Shown one piece after another: positions 1-10,343 of a stretch of DNA of 64,000 nucleotides (positions are counted from its first letter, which is position 1; each line of letters begins with the position of its first letter). The notes under the pieces were generated by a model that was not told the DNA's origin, did no database searches, and saw only the letters and a list, made by a program, of their open reading frames with translations. Both the position numbers and the translations under genes were made by a program. The DNA is from Cyclobacteriaceae bacterium (GTDB lineage: Bacteria > Bacteroidota > Bacteroidia > Cytophagales > Cyclobacteriaceae), in contig JABFRS010000001.1 of assembly GCA_013141055.1 (NCBI GenBank), positions 372,001 to 436,000 of the forward strand, read 5' to 3'.

Positions 1-235
1 GGAAGACAAAGTCGACCGTTCAAAATCTGATCTGGCGTGGCGAAGCACAATCTATCACACACCTCAGGATGATATGAGCCAGGCATTTGATTTCAATGCA
101 GCAGCCATGCACGTTAAGGTAAATTTCCTCATCGGGCATTTCATCAATCAGGAAACGACGCGCCCTTCCTGGAATCCAAATGATTTCTTTGGAGGTAAGT
201 TCGGAAAGAAAGAAAAGATTGATTTAAAGAAATAG
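1..235 (+). CDS. M28-family metallopeptidase, C-terminal fragment
   Basis: The reading frame is open from the first bases of the window to a TAG at 233-235, giving about 77 residues of a C-terminus; the start lies outside the window. The segment YHTPQDDMSQAFDF followed by AMHVKVNFLIG and a Trp-Asn-Pro-x-Asp-Phe-Phe-Gly tail matches the end of the secreted zinc peptidases of family M28, where His in the YHTP.DD motif is a zinc ligand. Such enzymes are usually exported aminopeptidases. The zinc-binding core and any signal peptide are not visible, so only the family is called. Confidence 0.75.
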   Translation, partial: EDKVDRSKSDLAWRSTIYHTPQDDMSQAFDFNAAAMHVKVNFLIGHFINQETTRPSWNPNDFFGGKFGKKEKIDLKK

Positions 236-254
236 AATCAACTTAGAGCAAAGC

Positions 255-566
255 TCATTTTTTCTCTTTTACAAGAGCGAGGTGGTGCTTTGCTTTTTCA
301 ATTTCTTCATCGGAAGATTTCGTGATGATTTCAAGCTTGCCAAGAAATTCCACGTTGGCTCCTTCCTTGATCTCCACTCCCCCTTTGATGACTACGTTGG
401 ATGTCTTTCCAAAAATGACATTTGCTCCTTTATTGATTATCAGTTTGGCATTCGAGGGAGGATTCAACATGCGGAACAAACTATGACAATGATTGCATCT
501 AAGAAATTCATTATCTTCTTTTGTGAAATCAGTTGACCCACACTGACTGCATTGACATTTTTCCAT
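255..566 (-). CDS. small zinc-ribbon protein with beta-helix-like tail
   Basis: A 103-residue protein read from ATG 566; a TTG six codons upstream (584) is possible but less likely. Residues 4-30 hold CQCSQCGS and CNHC, two cysteine pairs spaced as in a zinc ribbon. The next 45 residues are short alternating Gly/Val/Ile/Asn stretches (INKGANVIF, VVIKGG, IKEGANVEF) like the turns of a left- or right-handed beta-helix such as bactofilin. A charged helical tail ends the protein. No signal peptide is seen, so it is probably cytoplasmic. It is convergent with the peptidase gene and upstream of nothing obvious. Function unknown. Confidence 0.6.
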   Translation of the reverse strand: MEKCQCSQCGSTDFTKEDNEFLRCNHCHSLFRMLNPPSNAKLIINKGANVIFGKTSNVVIKGGVEIKEGANVEFLGKLEIITKSSDEEIEKAKHHLALVKEKK

Positions 567-608
567 AGCGAAAAGATAATGCAAATCTTTTATAATGGAC
601 CGATGGGT

Positions 609-1799
609 TTAGAGCTTGCGATCGGCATCAATGAAAAGCCAGAGGAATCCTCCAAAAATTAATAGAGCTCCGATCACAACAACAGGAATTGTATAACTAT
701 GAAATGATGTGACCACATATCCTACCCCCACCGAAATAAGCGTTCCGGCAAGCAGACCTGCTGTATTCATAGCGCCAGTGATCGCTCCACTATTCTTACC
801 TCCCATGCTTGTGGCAACTGCCCACGAGACGGGCGCAGTGACATCCATAAATGCGAGCCCTAGTGCAAGGAATATGATTGCTACAGAATTATCAGTGATC
901 ATGGCTACCATTAGCATGGAGGATCCCGATAATATCAATCCGATTAAAGGTACCAGCCTCCTGCCCCAGTTCATTCCGATCTTCTTTACAAGCAAATCAC
1001 TGATCGATCCGCCGGCAAGACAGCCAATAGCGGCCAGAAAAAATGGAAGCGATGCAGAGTAGGCAAGCTGATCTTCAGTGATGCCCCTGCCATTCTGCAA
1101 GTATCTCGGAAGCCAGGATATAAAGAAGAATACACCCCCCGCATAACAGAAATACATCATCATCAGTAACCAGAAATTGCCATTGGACAACCATACTTTC
1201 CATGACACTCCATCCTCTGACTTCGTTACAGGCTCATGGTTTTCTTCGGCATCACGATACATGATGGTCCATATCAATACCCAGACCACACCCACTGCTC
1301 CCAAAACATAGAAAGAAACTCTCCAGCCATAGTGCATTTGCAATGGAATGACAAGAAACGGTGCAATTGCTCCCCCGATACGACTAGACATCCAGATGAG
1401 AGCCTGAGCTCTTGCACGTTCAACAGCAGGAAACCAGCCACGAATGGCGATAGCAGTGTTGGGATAAGCTCCTGCTTCACCTGCGCCGAACATAAACCTG
1501 ATGATAAACAGGGAAGCAAAACCTCCTGCAAATCCGGTAATGATTGTGAAGAATGACCACCATAATACAACCCTTATCAAGATGCGTTTAGCACCAAACC
1601 GATCTCCCATAAGACCTGTTGGGATTTCGAAGACACCATAAGCAATGGTAAAAGCGCTTAATATCCATCCAAACTGACCATCGGTTAGTTGAAGCTCTTC
1701 TGTGATCCGTTGTCCGGCAAGGGAGATTGCGTTACGATCGAGGAAGGTAATTACCGACAGCACCGAGAGGAGAATGAGTACGACGTATTTTCGTTGCAT
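609..1799 (-). CDS. MFS transporter, anion:cation symporter-like
   Basis: A 396-residue integral inner-membrane protein with about 12 hydrophobic segments. After TM2 it has the major-facilitator motif A (GLMGDRFGAKR), and in TM4-5 the stretch RFMFGAGEAGAYPNT followed by RGWFP..ERARAQA, typical of the anion:cation symporter branch that moves hexuronates, glucarate and similar organic anions with protons. The substrate cannot be read from sequence. ATG 1799 is chosen over GTG 1811 because a TACAACTTTA-like stretch just upstream on the minus strand would put the transcript start about there. It stands alone, so context adds nothing to the substrate guess. Confidence 0.85.
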   Translation of the reverse strand: MQRKYVVLILLSVLSVITFLDRNAISLAGQRITEELQLTDGQFGWILSAFTIAYGVFEIPTGLMGDRFGAKRILIRVVLWWSFFTIITGFAGGFASLFIIRFMFGAGEAGAYPNTAIAIRGWFPAVERARAQALIWMSSRIGGAIAPFLVIPLQMHYGWRVSFYVLGAVGVVWVLIWTIMYRDAEENHEPVTKSEDGVSWKVWLSNGNFWLLMMMYFCYAGGVFFFISWLPRYLQNGRGITEDQLAYSASLPFFLAAIGCLAGGSISDLLVKKIGMNWGRRLVPLIGLILSGSSMLMVAMITDNSVAIIFLALGLAFMDVTAPVSWAVATSMGGKNSGAITGAMNTAGLLAGTLISVGVGYVVTSFHSYTIPVVVIGALLIFGGFLWLFIDADRKL

Positions 1800-1932
1800 A
1801 GGTATAAGCACCTAAAGTTGTATAAAAAAATCAGAGATCATAACTTTAGAAATAAACAGTTATGTAACTTTATACCCACATCAGAAATTCTGATGCACTA
1901 AATCAGAAAACAACCATTAAAAATCAGTTGCT

Positions 1933-2274
1933 ATGGCAAAGAAAAAAGCGAAGAAGATTGTGAAAAAAGCGGCTAAAAAGGCTGTGAAAAAAGCAAAGAA
2001 ATCTATTGCAAGAAAGCTCGGCGCGAAAGCGAAATCGATCAAGAAAGCAGTAACAAAGAAAGCTGCCGGAGTTAAAAAAGCAGTAGTGAAAAAAGCAGGG
2101 ACTGTTAAGAAAGCGGTTACTCAAAAAGCAAAGTCTGTTAAGAAGAATGTGATTGCAAAGGCTGGTCAAGTGAAAACTGCCGTTGTTGATAAAGCATCAG
2201 AAGTTAAAACTGCAGTTGAAAATTCAGTAGAGCAAGCAAAGCTGGATTTCAATGATGGATACACCAAAGGATAA
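1933..2274 (+). CDS. Lys/Ala-rich histone-H1-like protein
   Basis: A 113-residue, extremely basic protein. Residues 2-75 are nearly all Lys, Ala and Val in irregular KKA / KKAV / VKKAG repeats, as in the C-terminal tail of eukaryotic H1 and bacterial AlgP/Hc-type proteins; the last 25 residues turn acidic (SEVKTAVENSVEQAKLDFNDGY). It most likely binds DNA or RNA non-specifically through charge. The leader and first codons (gctATGGCAAA) resemble those of the 20-residue micropeptide at 42882, suggesting a family. A rho-independent terminator follows 21 bases after the stop. The name H1-like reflects composition, not proven homology. Confidence 0.75.
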   Translation: MAKKKAKKIVKKAAKKAVKKAKKSIARKLGAKAKSIKKAVTKKAAGVKKAVVKKAGTVKKAVTQKAKSVKKNVIAKAGQVKTAVVDKASEVKTAVENSVEQAKLDFNDGYTKG

Positions 2275-2295
2275 GTAACTCCTTTTAATAACCAT

Positions 2296-2324
2296 AAAAG
2301 AGCGATCCATAAGGTCGCTTTTTT
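2296..2324 (+). terminator. rho-independent terminator of the Lys/Ala-rich gene
   Basis: Left arm AAAAGAGCGA (2296-2305), 9-base loop, right arm TCGCTTTTTT (2315-2324). The stem is 10 bp with one G-U pair and the right arm itself supplies the T tract. Confidence 0.8.
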
Positions 2325-2426
2325 CATTTATTCCATATTTCAGGAACCGGTTTCGTGCCGCGTTTTCCATTCCCGCCAGCAGAAAAAAATAGTCAAAAAA
2401 ACCTACCTTGCACTACATCCTTTCCT

Positions 2427-3179
2427 ATGTTTAATTTTTCTCTTGACCGGGTTCTTTCCAAACGCGAGCTGCAGCGCGAAAAGACAAAAGACTACCGTAA
2501 CATCGTTCTGATCCAGATCCTCATTATAGTATTCGGTCTCACGCTTTCAGAACCGCTTCTCACCGATTCAAAAAGTGATGCATCTAAATTCATCATTGCT
2601 GTCTTCTCCTTCTTCGGTGCCACCTATGCTTTTCTACTATGGGATCTTTTAAGAGACTTCACCACCAACAAGACGCTCATCCGCACGATCTTTTTTGTTT
2701 TACTGGGAATTGTCGTCGTTGGATCGCTGGTTGAATTCCCATACTATCAAACCATACACATTGCCAATCGCCAGGCGTATCTTCTGACCATCCATAGTCT
2801 CCTCTTTCCAATTGAAGTCACTGTCATTTCATTTGCCATCCGGGACATCTTCTCCGGCGGCTTTATGTCCGGCGATAAACTCTGGGGAGCGGCCTCTATT
2901 TTTCTTATGATAGGAATCTCTTTCGGAAGCCTTTACGATCTTCTTACCATCATTAATCCTGGCTCTCTTGGCGCTGACATTGAACTTGGACTTCCCAACT
3001 ACTCTGAATGTGTTACTTATAGCTTCTGCATTTTGGGAGGTGTTGACCCAGGGTTGGAGCCAACACGTCTTATCCGTAATATCAGCACAATTGAAGCAGT
3101 CTGGGGAAACATCTATGGAATGCTCATCATCGGCCGTCTTTTAGGCCTGCCCCGTCAGGAAGAATCCAAAGAATCCTGA
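2427..3179 (+). CDS. two-pore-type ion-channel-like membrane protein, degenerate filter
   Basis: A 250-residue membrane protein with about six hydrophobic segments. The C-terminal part (YSECVTYSFCILGG, then ARL-like TRLIRNISTIEAVWGNIYG and MLIIGRLLG) has the layout of the pore loop and last helix of small bacterial potassium channels (YFSFVTLTTVGYGD...LEA..G..Y..VLIARLVG). The TVGYG filter itself is replaced by ILGGVDPG, so potassium selectivity cannot be assumed. ATG 2427 is preferred to GTG 2355; the upstream 24 codons are Pro/Phe-rich and look non-genic, and a TACCTTG stretch lies at 2401-2410. Alternative: a non-channel relative that kept the fold. Confidence 0.6.
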   Translation: MFNFSLDRVLSKRELQREKTKDYRNIVLIQILIIVFGLTLSEPLLTDSKSDASKFIIAVFSFFGATYAFLLWDLLRDFTTNKTLIRTIFFVLLGIVVVGSLVEFPYYQTIHIANRQAYLLTIHSLLFPIEVTVISFAIRDIFSGGFMSGDKLWGAASIFLMIGISFGSLYDLLTIINPGSLGADIELGLPNYSECVTYSFCILGGVDPGLEPTRLIRNISTIEAVWGNIYGMLIIGRLLGLPRQEESKES

Positions 3180-3262
3180 GGATCCAGGGCAAAGTCTCCT
3201 TATTCTGAACGATCAATTTTACTAACTTTAACGCTCCTCTAACCTGGAATTAACTAATCAAT

Positions 3263-4078
3263 ATGAATAACCGCAGATTACCCATTATCATTGCCGGAGT
3301 GGTAGGCATCATAATTCTGATGTCAGTATCCTCAAGCTTATTCTTTACCATTGAATCAACCGAAAGAGCAGTCATGTTCTACCCTTTTACCATTGGACTT
3401 GACAAGGAAAATGTAATTGATCAGGGTATTCATTGGAAAGCACCCTGGAACAAGATCTATATCTATAAGGTCAATGAGCAATCCTCTGATGAGAACATGG
3501 ACATTCTTGATAAAAATGGCCTCTCCATTCACGTGGACATCACCGTTCGTTATTTTCCAATCCCCGAACAAATCGGATATGTGCATCAGAAGTTCACTCA
3601 GTCATATGTGGATGTACTTGTAATTCCTGAGGTTCGCTCTACAGTGAGACAGGTCATGGGCCGTTACACAGCGGAGGAGATTTACTCAACGAAACGCCCT
3701 GAAGTTGAAGGAGCGATCAAAAATGAAACTGAAAAGATTCTCACCGCAAACTTCGTCACCGCAACTGCTGTCCTTATCCGATCCATCGTCCTTCCTGAGC
3801 AAATAAAAGGTGCTATTGAAAACAAGCTCCAACAGGAACAAGAGGCATTGGCTTACCAATTCCGCCTTGATAAGGAAAAGAGCGAAGCAGAAAGAAAGAG
3901 AATTGCCGCTGAAGGTGAATCACGGGCCAATAACATTATCAATAACAGCTTGTCTGACAAATTATTGAAAATGAGAGGTATAGAGGCAACTTTGGAGCTT
4001 TCTAAATCTCCCAATTCAAAAGTGGTGATTATAGGATCAGGTAAGGATGGAATGCCTTTGATTTTAGGAAATAATTAA
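3263..4078 (+). CDS. SPFH/prohibitin-family membrane protein
   Basis: A 271-residue protein with one N-terminal transmembrane helix (about residues 8-28), then an SPFH/band-7 domain (about 30-195; note KAPWNKIYIYKVNEQ and VRQVMGRYTAEEIYSTKRPEVE, a prohibitin hallmark), and a charged coiled-coil stretch (QEQEALAYQFRLDKEKSEAERKR region, about 190-230). Such proteins oligomerise into ring scaffolds in the inner membrane, often modulating FtsH-type proteases. No nfeD or ftsH gene adjoins it. A TAACTTTA element at 3223-3230 could be its -7 box (one mismatch). Confidence 0.85.
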   Translation: MNNRRLPIIIAGVVGIIILMSVSSSLFFTIESTERAVMFYPFTIGLDKENVIDQGIHWKAPWNKIYIYKVNEQSSDENMDILDKNGLSIHVDITVRYFPIPEQIGYVHQKFTQSYVDVLVIPEVRSTVRQVMGRYTAEEIYSTKRPEVEGAIKNETEKILTANFVTATAVLIRSIVLPEQIKGAIENKLQQEQEALAYQFRLDKEKSEAERKRIAAEGESRANNIINNSLSDKLLKMRGIEATLELSKSPNSKVVIIGSGKDGMPLILGNN

Positions 4079-4136
4079 CCCAAAGGACTTCCAACTACAA
4101 AAACCCCGATTTACTTTAGAGCAAAATAGACTTATC

Positions 4137-5423
4137 ATGGCAAAGACAGCGCAATTGATTTTGGACGGAAAAACATATGAACTTCCCGTATTTGAAGGCA
4201 CAGAAAATGAACAGGGTATTCAGATTGGTGATCTTTTAGAAAAAGCAGGTGCCGTAACACTGGATCCTGGCTATAAGAATACAGGCGCTACAAAAAGTGC
4301 AATTACTTTCCTTGATGGAGACAAAGGCATTCTTCGCTACCGCGGATATTCTATTGAAGACCTTGCTGACAAATCCAGCTTCCTGGAAGTTGCCTACCTC
4401 CTTATCTTTGGTGAACTGCCTAAGAAAGAAGAACTGGGTAAATTCTCCAATGACATCAAGACGCATACTCTGGTTCACGAGGATATCAAAAAAATACTTG
4501 ACGGATTCCCTTCCACTTCCCATCCTATGGGTGTGTTGGCATCTATGTTCTGTGCACAAACAGCTTTCTATCCAGAGTCACTCGATCCAAATCGTTCGGT
4601 CGAAGGAGTTTATCTAAGCATCGTTCGTTCTTTGGCTAAAATGCCAACGTTCGCGGCATGGGCATACAAAAATGCAGTCGGACATCCTGTTAACTATCCC
4701 GACAATTCGCTCGACTATTGTGCACGTTTCCTGAAGATGTTATATGCTTTACCGGCAGAACAATATGAAGTTGATCCAGTGGTAGCAGGTGCTCTTGATA
4801 AGCTTCTGATCCTTCATGCTGATCACGAACAGAATTGCTCTACTTCTACCGTACGTATGGTGGGATCATCAAAGGCCAGCATCTACTCTTCCATTTCAGC
4901 GGGTATCAATGCACTTTGGGGACCACTGCATGGTGGCGCCAATCAGGAAGTGATCCTGATGCTTGAAGAGATCAAGAAAGATGGTGGCGATACTGAGAAG
5001 TGGATTAACAAAGCAAAAGATAAGAATAGTGGCTTCCGCCTAATGGGCTTTGGTCATCGCGTTTATAAAAACTTTGATCCACGTGCCAAGATCATCAAGA
5101 AAGCTGCCGATGACGTATTAAAGAAACTGGGTGTTAATGATCCGGTTCTCGAAATCGCCATGAAGCTTGAAGAGGCCGCATTGAAAGATCCTTACTTCGT
5201 AGAACGCAAACTCTATCCTAATGTGGATTTCTATTCCGGTATCATTTACCGCGCGTTAGGCATTCCGGTAGACATGTTTACCGTCATGTTTGCCATGGGA
5301 CGTCTTCCAGGATGGATCGCACAATGGAAAGAAATGCGTGAGAATAAGGAACCTATCGGGCGTCCAAGACAGATCTACACTGGACAGAAATTGCGTCCTT
5401 ATGTAGAAATCGCCAAGCGATAA
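4137..5423 (+). CDS. gltA: citrate synthase
   Basis: A 428-residue type II (hexameric) citrate synthase that condenses acetyl-CoA and oxaloacetate at the entry of the TCA cycle. The catalytic triad is visible: His265 in GPLHGGANQE, His307 in GFGHRVYK and Asp364 in YPNVDFYSG. The N-terminal beta-domain of Gram-negative enzymes is present, and length matches E. coli GltA. It is followed by a strong terminator, so it is probably a monocistronic unit. The citrate synthase call is secure. Confidence 0.97.
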   Translation: MAKTAQLILDGKTYELPVFEGTENEQGIQIGDLLEKAGAVTLDPGYKNTGATKSAITFLDGDKGILRYRGYSIEDLADKSSFLEVAYLLIFGELPKKEELGKFSNDIKTHTLVHEDIKKILDGFPSTSHPMGVLASMFCAQTAFYPESLDPNRSVEGVYLSIVRSLAKMPTFAAWAYKNAVGHPVNYPDNSLDYCARFLKMLYALPAEQYEVDPVVAGALDKLLILHADHEQNCSTSTVRMVGSSKASIYSSISAGINALWGPLHGGANQEVILMLEEIKKDGGDTEKWINKAKDKNSGFRLMGFGHRVYKNFDPRAKIIKKAADDVLKKLGVNDPVLEIAMKLEEAALKDPYFVERKLYPNVDFYSGIIYRALGIPVDMFTVMFAMGRLPGWIAQWKEMRENKEPIGRPRQIYTGQKLRPYVEIAKR

Positions 5424-5447
5424 ATACATCCATTATTAAACAGAAGG

Positions 5448-5494
5448 CAGTTGACAAAGCCGTTCGATTGAACAAACTTTGTCAACTGTTTTTT
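5448..5494 (+). terminator. rho-independent terminator after gltA
   Basis: Perfect 12-bp stem: CAGTTGACAAAG (5448-5459) pairs with CTTTGTCAACTG (5477-5488), 17-base loop, then TTTTTT (5489-5494). Confidence 0.9.
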
Positions 5495-5516
5495 ATTTCC
5501 TATCAACCGAAAAACC

Positions 5517-5780
5517 ATGGCACTACAAGAAGACTTCCAATCCGCAGCATCACGCTCCAAGGATTTTACAAAACGTCCTTCCAACGAAGAACTACTAAGC
5601 ATCTATTCATTATTCAAGCAGGCAACGGATGGGGATGTGACGGGCGATCGCCCGGGAGGATTTGATTTCAAAGCTATCGCCAAATACGATGCCTGGGCAG
5701 CGATCAAGGGTAAAACTAAAGACCAGGCAATGCAGGATTATGTGGATCTCGTTGCAAGACTGGAGAAAGAGTATAAATAG
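5517..5780 (+). CDS. acyl-CoA-binding protein
   Basis: An 87-residue protein with the full four-helix ACBP fold signature: ...KRPSNEELLSIYSLFKQATDGDV..., then YDAWAAIKGKTKDQAMQDYV, where the conserved Tyr and two Lys contact the CoA phosphates. Length equals that of the eukaryotic family. It would bind long-chain acyl-CoA esters in the cytoplasm and buffer or deliver them. The gene starts 94 bases after gltA beyond the terminator, and rsmE follows within 28 bases, so it may share a transcript with rsmE. Confidence 0.92.
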   Translation: MALQEDFQSAASRSKDFTKRPSNEELLSIYSLFKQATDGDVTGDRPGGFDFKAIAKYDAWAAIKGKTKDQAMQDYVDLVARLEKEYK

Positions 5781-5808
5781 AATTCACTCATCAATTACCT
5801 GAGATCAG

Positions 5809-6501
5809 ATGCATCTCTTTTATCAACCTGACATCACCCTGGGACATCTGCTGGCAGAAGAGTCGAAGCATGCTATCAGGGTCTTGCGGTTGGAGCAAGG
5901 AACTGAGATTGAATTGACGGATGGAAAAGGTGGTTTCTATCTTGGCAAGATTACAACGGCGGATCCTCACGAATGCGGATTCAGCATTATAAAAATCAGC
6001 ATCATCCCTCCGCGGAACTTTTCCATTCACCTCGCCATCGCTCCCACCAAAAATGCAGACCGAATCGAATGGATGGTTGAAAAGGCTGTGGAGATAGGTA
6101 TCGAAAAAATATCATTCATCCAATGCAGAACATCGGAGCGTAAGAGCATCAATATTGAGCGACTCGAAAAGCTTGTGATCAGCGCCATGAAGCAATCACA
6201 GAAAGCCTGGTTGCCGATGTTATCCTACATGATCCCTTTTGAAAAGTTCGTCGCTGACGCAAAAGAGTCTCAAAGATTCATTGCCTACGTTGATCATGAG
6301 AACCCGGATCAGTTGAAGAATCTTGCAATGTCCGGATCAGATTACCTGATTACCATTGGCCCTGAAGGAGATTTTACCAAAGAAGAACTATCACTCGCCA
6401 TCGCCTCAGGATTTAAAAAAGTAAGTCTTGGCCCTTCCCGCCTCCGGACAGAAACCGCCGGACTCGCAGCCTTAATGACACTCAATCTACTGAATCAGTA
6501 A
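5809..6501 (+). CDS. rsmE: 16S rRNA (uracil(1498)-N(3))-methyltransferase
   Basis: A 230-residue SPOUT methyltransferase that modifies U1498 of 16S rRNA with S-adenosylmethionine. The N-terminal PUA-like domain (residues 1-70) contains HAIRVLRLEQG, and the C-terminal trefoil knot carries ITIGPEGDFTKEE and LGPSRLRTETAGLAAL, the family's SAM-binding and dimer signature. Length is normal. It lies 28 bases after the ACBP gene. Confidence 0.95.
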   Translation: MHLFYQPDITLGHLLAEESKHAIRVLRLEQGTEIELTDGKGGFYLGKITTADPHECGFSIIKISIIPPRNFSIHLAIAPTKNADRIEWMVEKAVEIGIEKISFIQCRTSERKSINIERLEKLVISAMKQSQKAWLPMLSYMIPFEKFVADAKESQRFIAYVDHENPDQLKNLAMSGSDYLITIGPEGDFTKEELSLAIASGFKKVSLGPSRLRTETAGLAALMTLNLLNQ

Positions 6502-6515
6502 CCCTGATTTCGTGA

Positions 6516-8588
<2,073 letters not shown>

Positions 8589-8639
8589 TGCGATTGAAGA
8601 AATTTCCGATAATTTAGCCGTCGCTTAACACCCCAGGTA

Positions 8640-9146
8640 TTGAAACAGACTTTTCTAAAATGGCGTACACAATCGGCTTTGCGTAAGAACAAAAGCCTTC
8701 GTACCAGCACAGCATATAAAAAATCAAATGCTATCGGTATTGTTTTCAGTGTTGAAGACAAACAGAAGCATGATGATATCAAGGAGTTTATCAAACACCT
8801 CGAACAGGATGGCAAGCAGGTGAAAGTGATGGAATTTCTTCCCAAGAAGAAAGACAATTATGAATTCCTGTTTGATTTCTTCACCATTGAGGATCTAAAC
8901 TTCTGGGGTAAGATCAATAATCCCAAAGTGACAGGCTTCAGTCAGACACCCTTTGACTATCTTTTTTATATTGATAACGAACACAATCCTTTAATCTTGA
9001 ATATGCTTGCGGAAAGCAAGGCACAATGCCGCGTTGGCAAGCACGACAATGAAAATCTTGATTACTTTGAATTCATGATTGAAAGTAATGGCACCACCAG
9101 AGGACTCATTGAGAACATGTACAAATACACCAAACAACTTCGATAG
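8640..9146 (+). CDS. conserved hypothetical protein upstream of dapA (DUF6913-like)
   Basis: A 168-residue cytoplasmic protein whose only plausible start is TTG 8640; the next Met lies far inside the conserved part. It begins with a basic helix (KQTFLKWRTQSALRKNKSLRTSTAYK), followed by an alpha/beta region that looks Rossmann-like (AIGIVFSVEDKQKHDDIKEF, then FLFDFFTIEDLNFWG and FDYLFYIDNEHNP). I recognise it as a Bacteroidota-specific family, probably DUF6913, often found beside dapA; the family number is from memory. It ends 3 bases before dapA, implying co-translation. Function unknown. Confidence 0.8.
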   Translation: MKQTFLKWRTQSALRKNKSLRTSTAYKKSNAIGIVFSVEDKQKHDDIKEFIKHLEQDGKQVKVMEFLPKKKDNYEFLFDFFTIEDLNFWGKINNPKVTGFSQTPFDYLFYIDNEHNPLILNMLAESKAQCRVGKHDNENLDYFEFMIESNGTTRGLIENMYKYTKQLR

Positions 9147-9149
9147 GAA

Positions 9150-10034
9150 ATGAAAAAATTACACGGCACAGGCGTTGCCCTGGTTACCCCATTTGATAAA
9201 GACGGCAGCATTGATTTTCCTGCATTGAAGAATGTATTGGCTCACACTGCGAAGGGTGTAGATTATTATGTTGTGATGGGAAGCACTGGTGAAGCTGCCA
9301 CCATATCCAAAGAAGAGAAAAAACAGGTCTTGTCGTTTGTCATTAAGAATAATGTTAAAAAGCTGCCAATCGTTTATGGAATTGGTGGAAACAACACGGC
9401 GGCGGTAATTGACGATATCCATGAGACAGATCTGAGCCAGGTAACAGCCATCCTTTCTGTTAGTCCTTTTTATAACAAACCTACTCAGGAAGGCATATTT
9501 CAGCATTTTACTGCTGTAGCAGACGCGAGCACTCTGCCGATCATCCTTTATAATGTTCCAGGCAGAACCGCTTCCAACATTTCAGCAGAGACCACCCTCA
9601 GGCTGGCCAGACACAAGAATATTATCGGAGTCAAGGAGGCATCAGGTAATCTGGAACAATGCATGAAGATTGCCAAAGACAAGCCAGAAGCATTCCTGTT
9701 GATTTCAGGTGACGATATGCTTACGCTTCCGATGTATGCATTCGGTGCTGAAGGAGTGATCAGCGTTCTGGCAAATGCCCTTCCCGTTGAGTTCAAACGA
9801 TTGAAAGAGTTCGCTTCTAAAAATGATTATTCAAAAGCACAGAAAGAACTATTCAAACTGGTGGACATTAATCCACTTATGTATGAAGAAGGAAATCCTG
9901 TGGGTGTGAAACAATTGATGACAGAAATGGGAATCTGTAGACCATTTGTGCGTTTACCGCTATTGAAAGCCAGTGAGAAGCTTTCTTCAAAAATCAGATC
10001 TGCTTATACAGCAACAAAAAAGGGACAACGATAA
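9150..10034 (+). CDS. dapA: 4-hydroxy-tetrahydrodipicolinate synthase
   Basis: A 294-residue TIM-barrel aldolase that condenses pyruvate with aspartate semialdehyde, the first step of the diaminopimelate/lysine branch. The Schiff-base lysine is Lys162 in IIGVKEASGN, with Tyr134 (ILYNVPGRT) and Arg139 in the expected places. The start is 3 bases after the preceding gene's stop. Its last codons are overlapped by the terminator of the convergent H1-like gene, whose T tract on the minus strand falls within the dapA 3' end. Confidence 0.96.
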   Translation: MKKLHGTGVALVTPFDKDGSIDFPALKNVLAHTAKGVDYYVVMGSTGEAATISKEEKKQVLSFVIKNNVKKLPIVYGIGGNNTAAVIDDIHETDLSQVTAILSVSPFYNKPTQEGIFQHFTAVADASTLPIILYNVPGRTASNISAETTLRLARHKNIIGVKEASGNLEQCMKIAKDKPEAFLLISGDDMLTLPMYAFGAEGVISVLANALPVEFKRLKEFASKNDYSKAQKELFKLVDINPLMYEEGNPVGVKQLMTEMGICRPFVRLPLLKASEKLSSKIRSAYTATKKGQR

Positions 10035-10044
10035 TCGCTGTCCC
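10016..10044 (-). terminator. terminator of the H1-like gene, inside the dapA 3' end
   Basis: On the minus strand GGGACA (from 10044) pairs with TGTCCC ending at 10022, with an inner CGA/TCG pair set and an A-C mismatch, then TTTTTT over 10021-10016. The plus-strand side lacks a T run, so it mainly serves the minus-strand gene. It overlaps the dapA stop codon at 10032-10034. Confidence 0.7.
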
Positions 10045-10075
10045 CTATTGTTAGGCTTTATGCCTTAAGTAAATA

Positions 10076-10258
10076 CTACTTTGTTTCTTTGTTTTTCAGT
10101 TCTTGCACTTCAGAACGGATAGATTGTGCAAGGTTCTTAAGGTCCTGCATTCCTTTGCGTACGCGAGTACCTGCGGCGCTGTTGCCCTTGTTATAGAACT
10201 TGTCAGCATCCATTTCGATTGCGGCAATAAGGGTTTTTAATTCTTCAAATTTTTTCAT
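10076..10258 (-). CDS. small histone-H1/Hc1-like protein
   Basis: A 60-residue protein (KKFEELKTLIAAIEMDADKFY..., then GNSAAGTRVRKGMQDLKNLAQ and a Lys/Glu helix). The motif NKGNSAAGTRVRKAMQ(E/D)LKNLAQ is the hallmark of a small Bacteroidota family annotated as histone H1 (Hc1-type N-terminus). It is expected to bind DNA and help compact the nucleoid. It has its own near-consensus promoter upstream and a terminator downstream, so it is monocistronic and probably well expressed. Confidence 0.88.
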   Translation of the reverse strand: MKKFEELKTLIAAIEMDADKFYNKGNSAAGTRVRKGMQDLKNLAQSIRSEVQELKNKETK

Positions 10259-10297
10259 TGCTATTTAGTGTTTGGTTGAAACAAAGGATTTATAACT

Positions 10298-10326
10298 CAA
10301 AGGTATGTAAAATGGCTTAAAAACAA
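10298..10326 (-). promoter_or_regulatory. Bacteroidota-type promoter of the H1-like gene
   Basis: On the minus strand TTG (10326-10324), 18-base spacer, TACCTTTG (10305-10298), an exact TAnnTTTG. The predicted leader is about 35 bases. Confidence 0.75.
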
Positions 10327-10343
10327 GTAGAAAACCCTATTTT

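Noticed and set aside
1924-2169. Minus-strand Phe/Cys/Leu-rich frame opposite the Lys/Ala gene
   Set aside because: Complement of AAG/GCA codon runs; not conserved-looking and lacks start signals.
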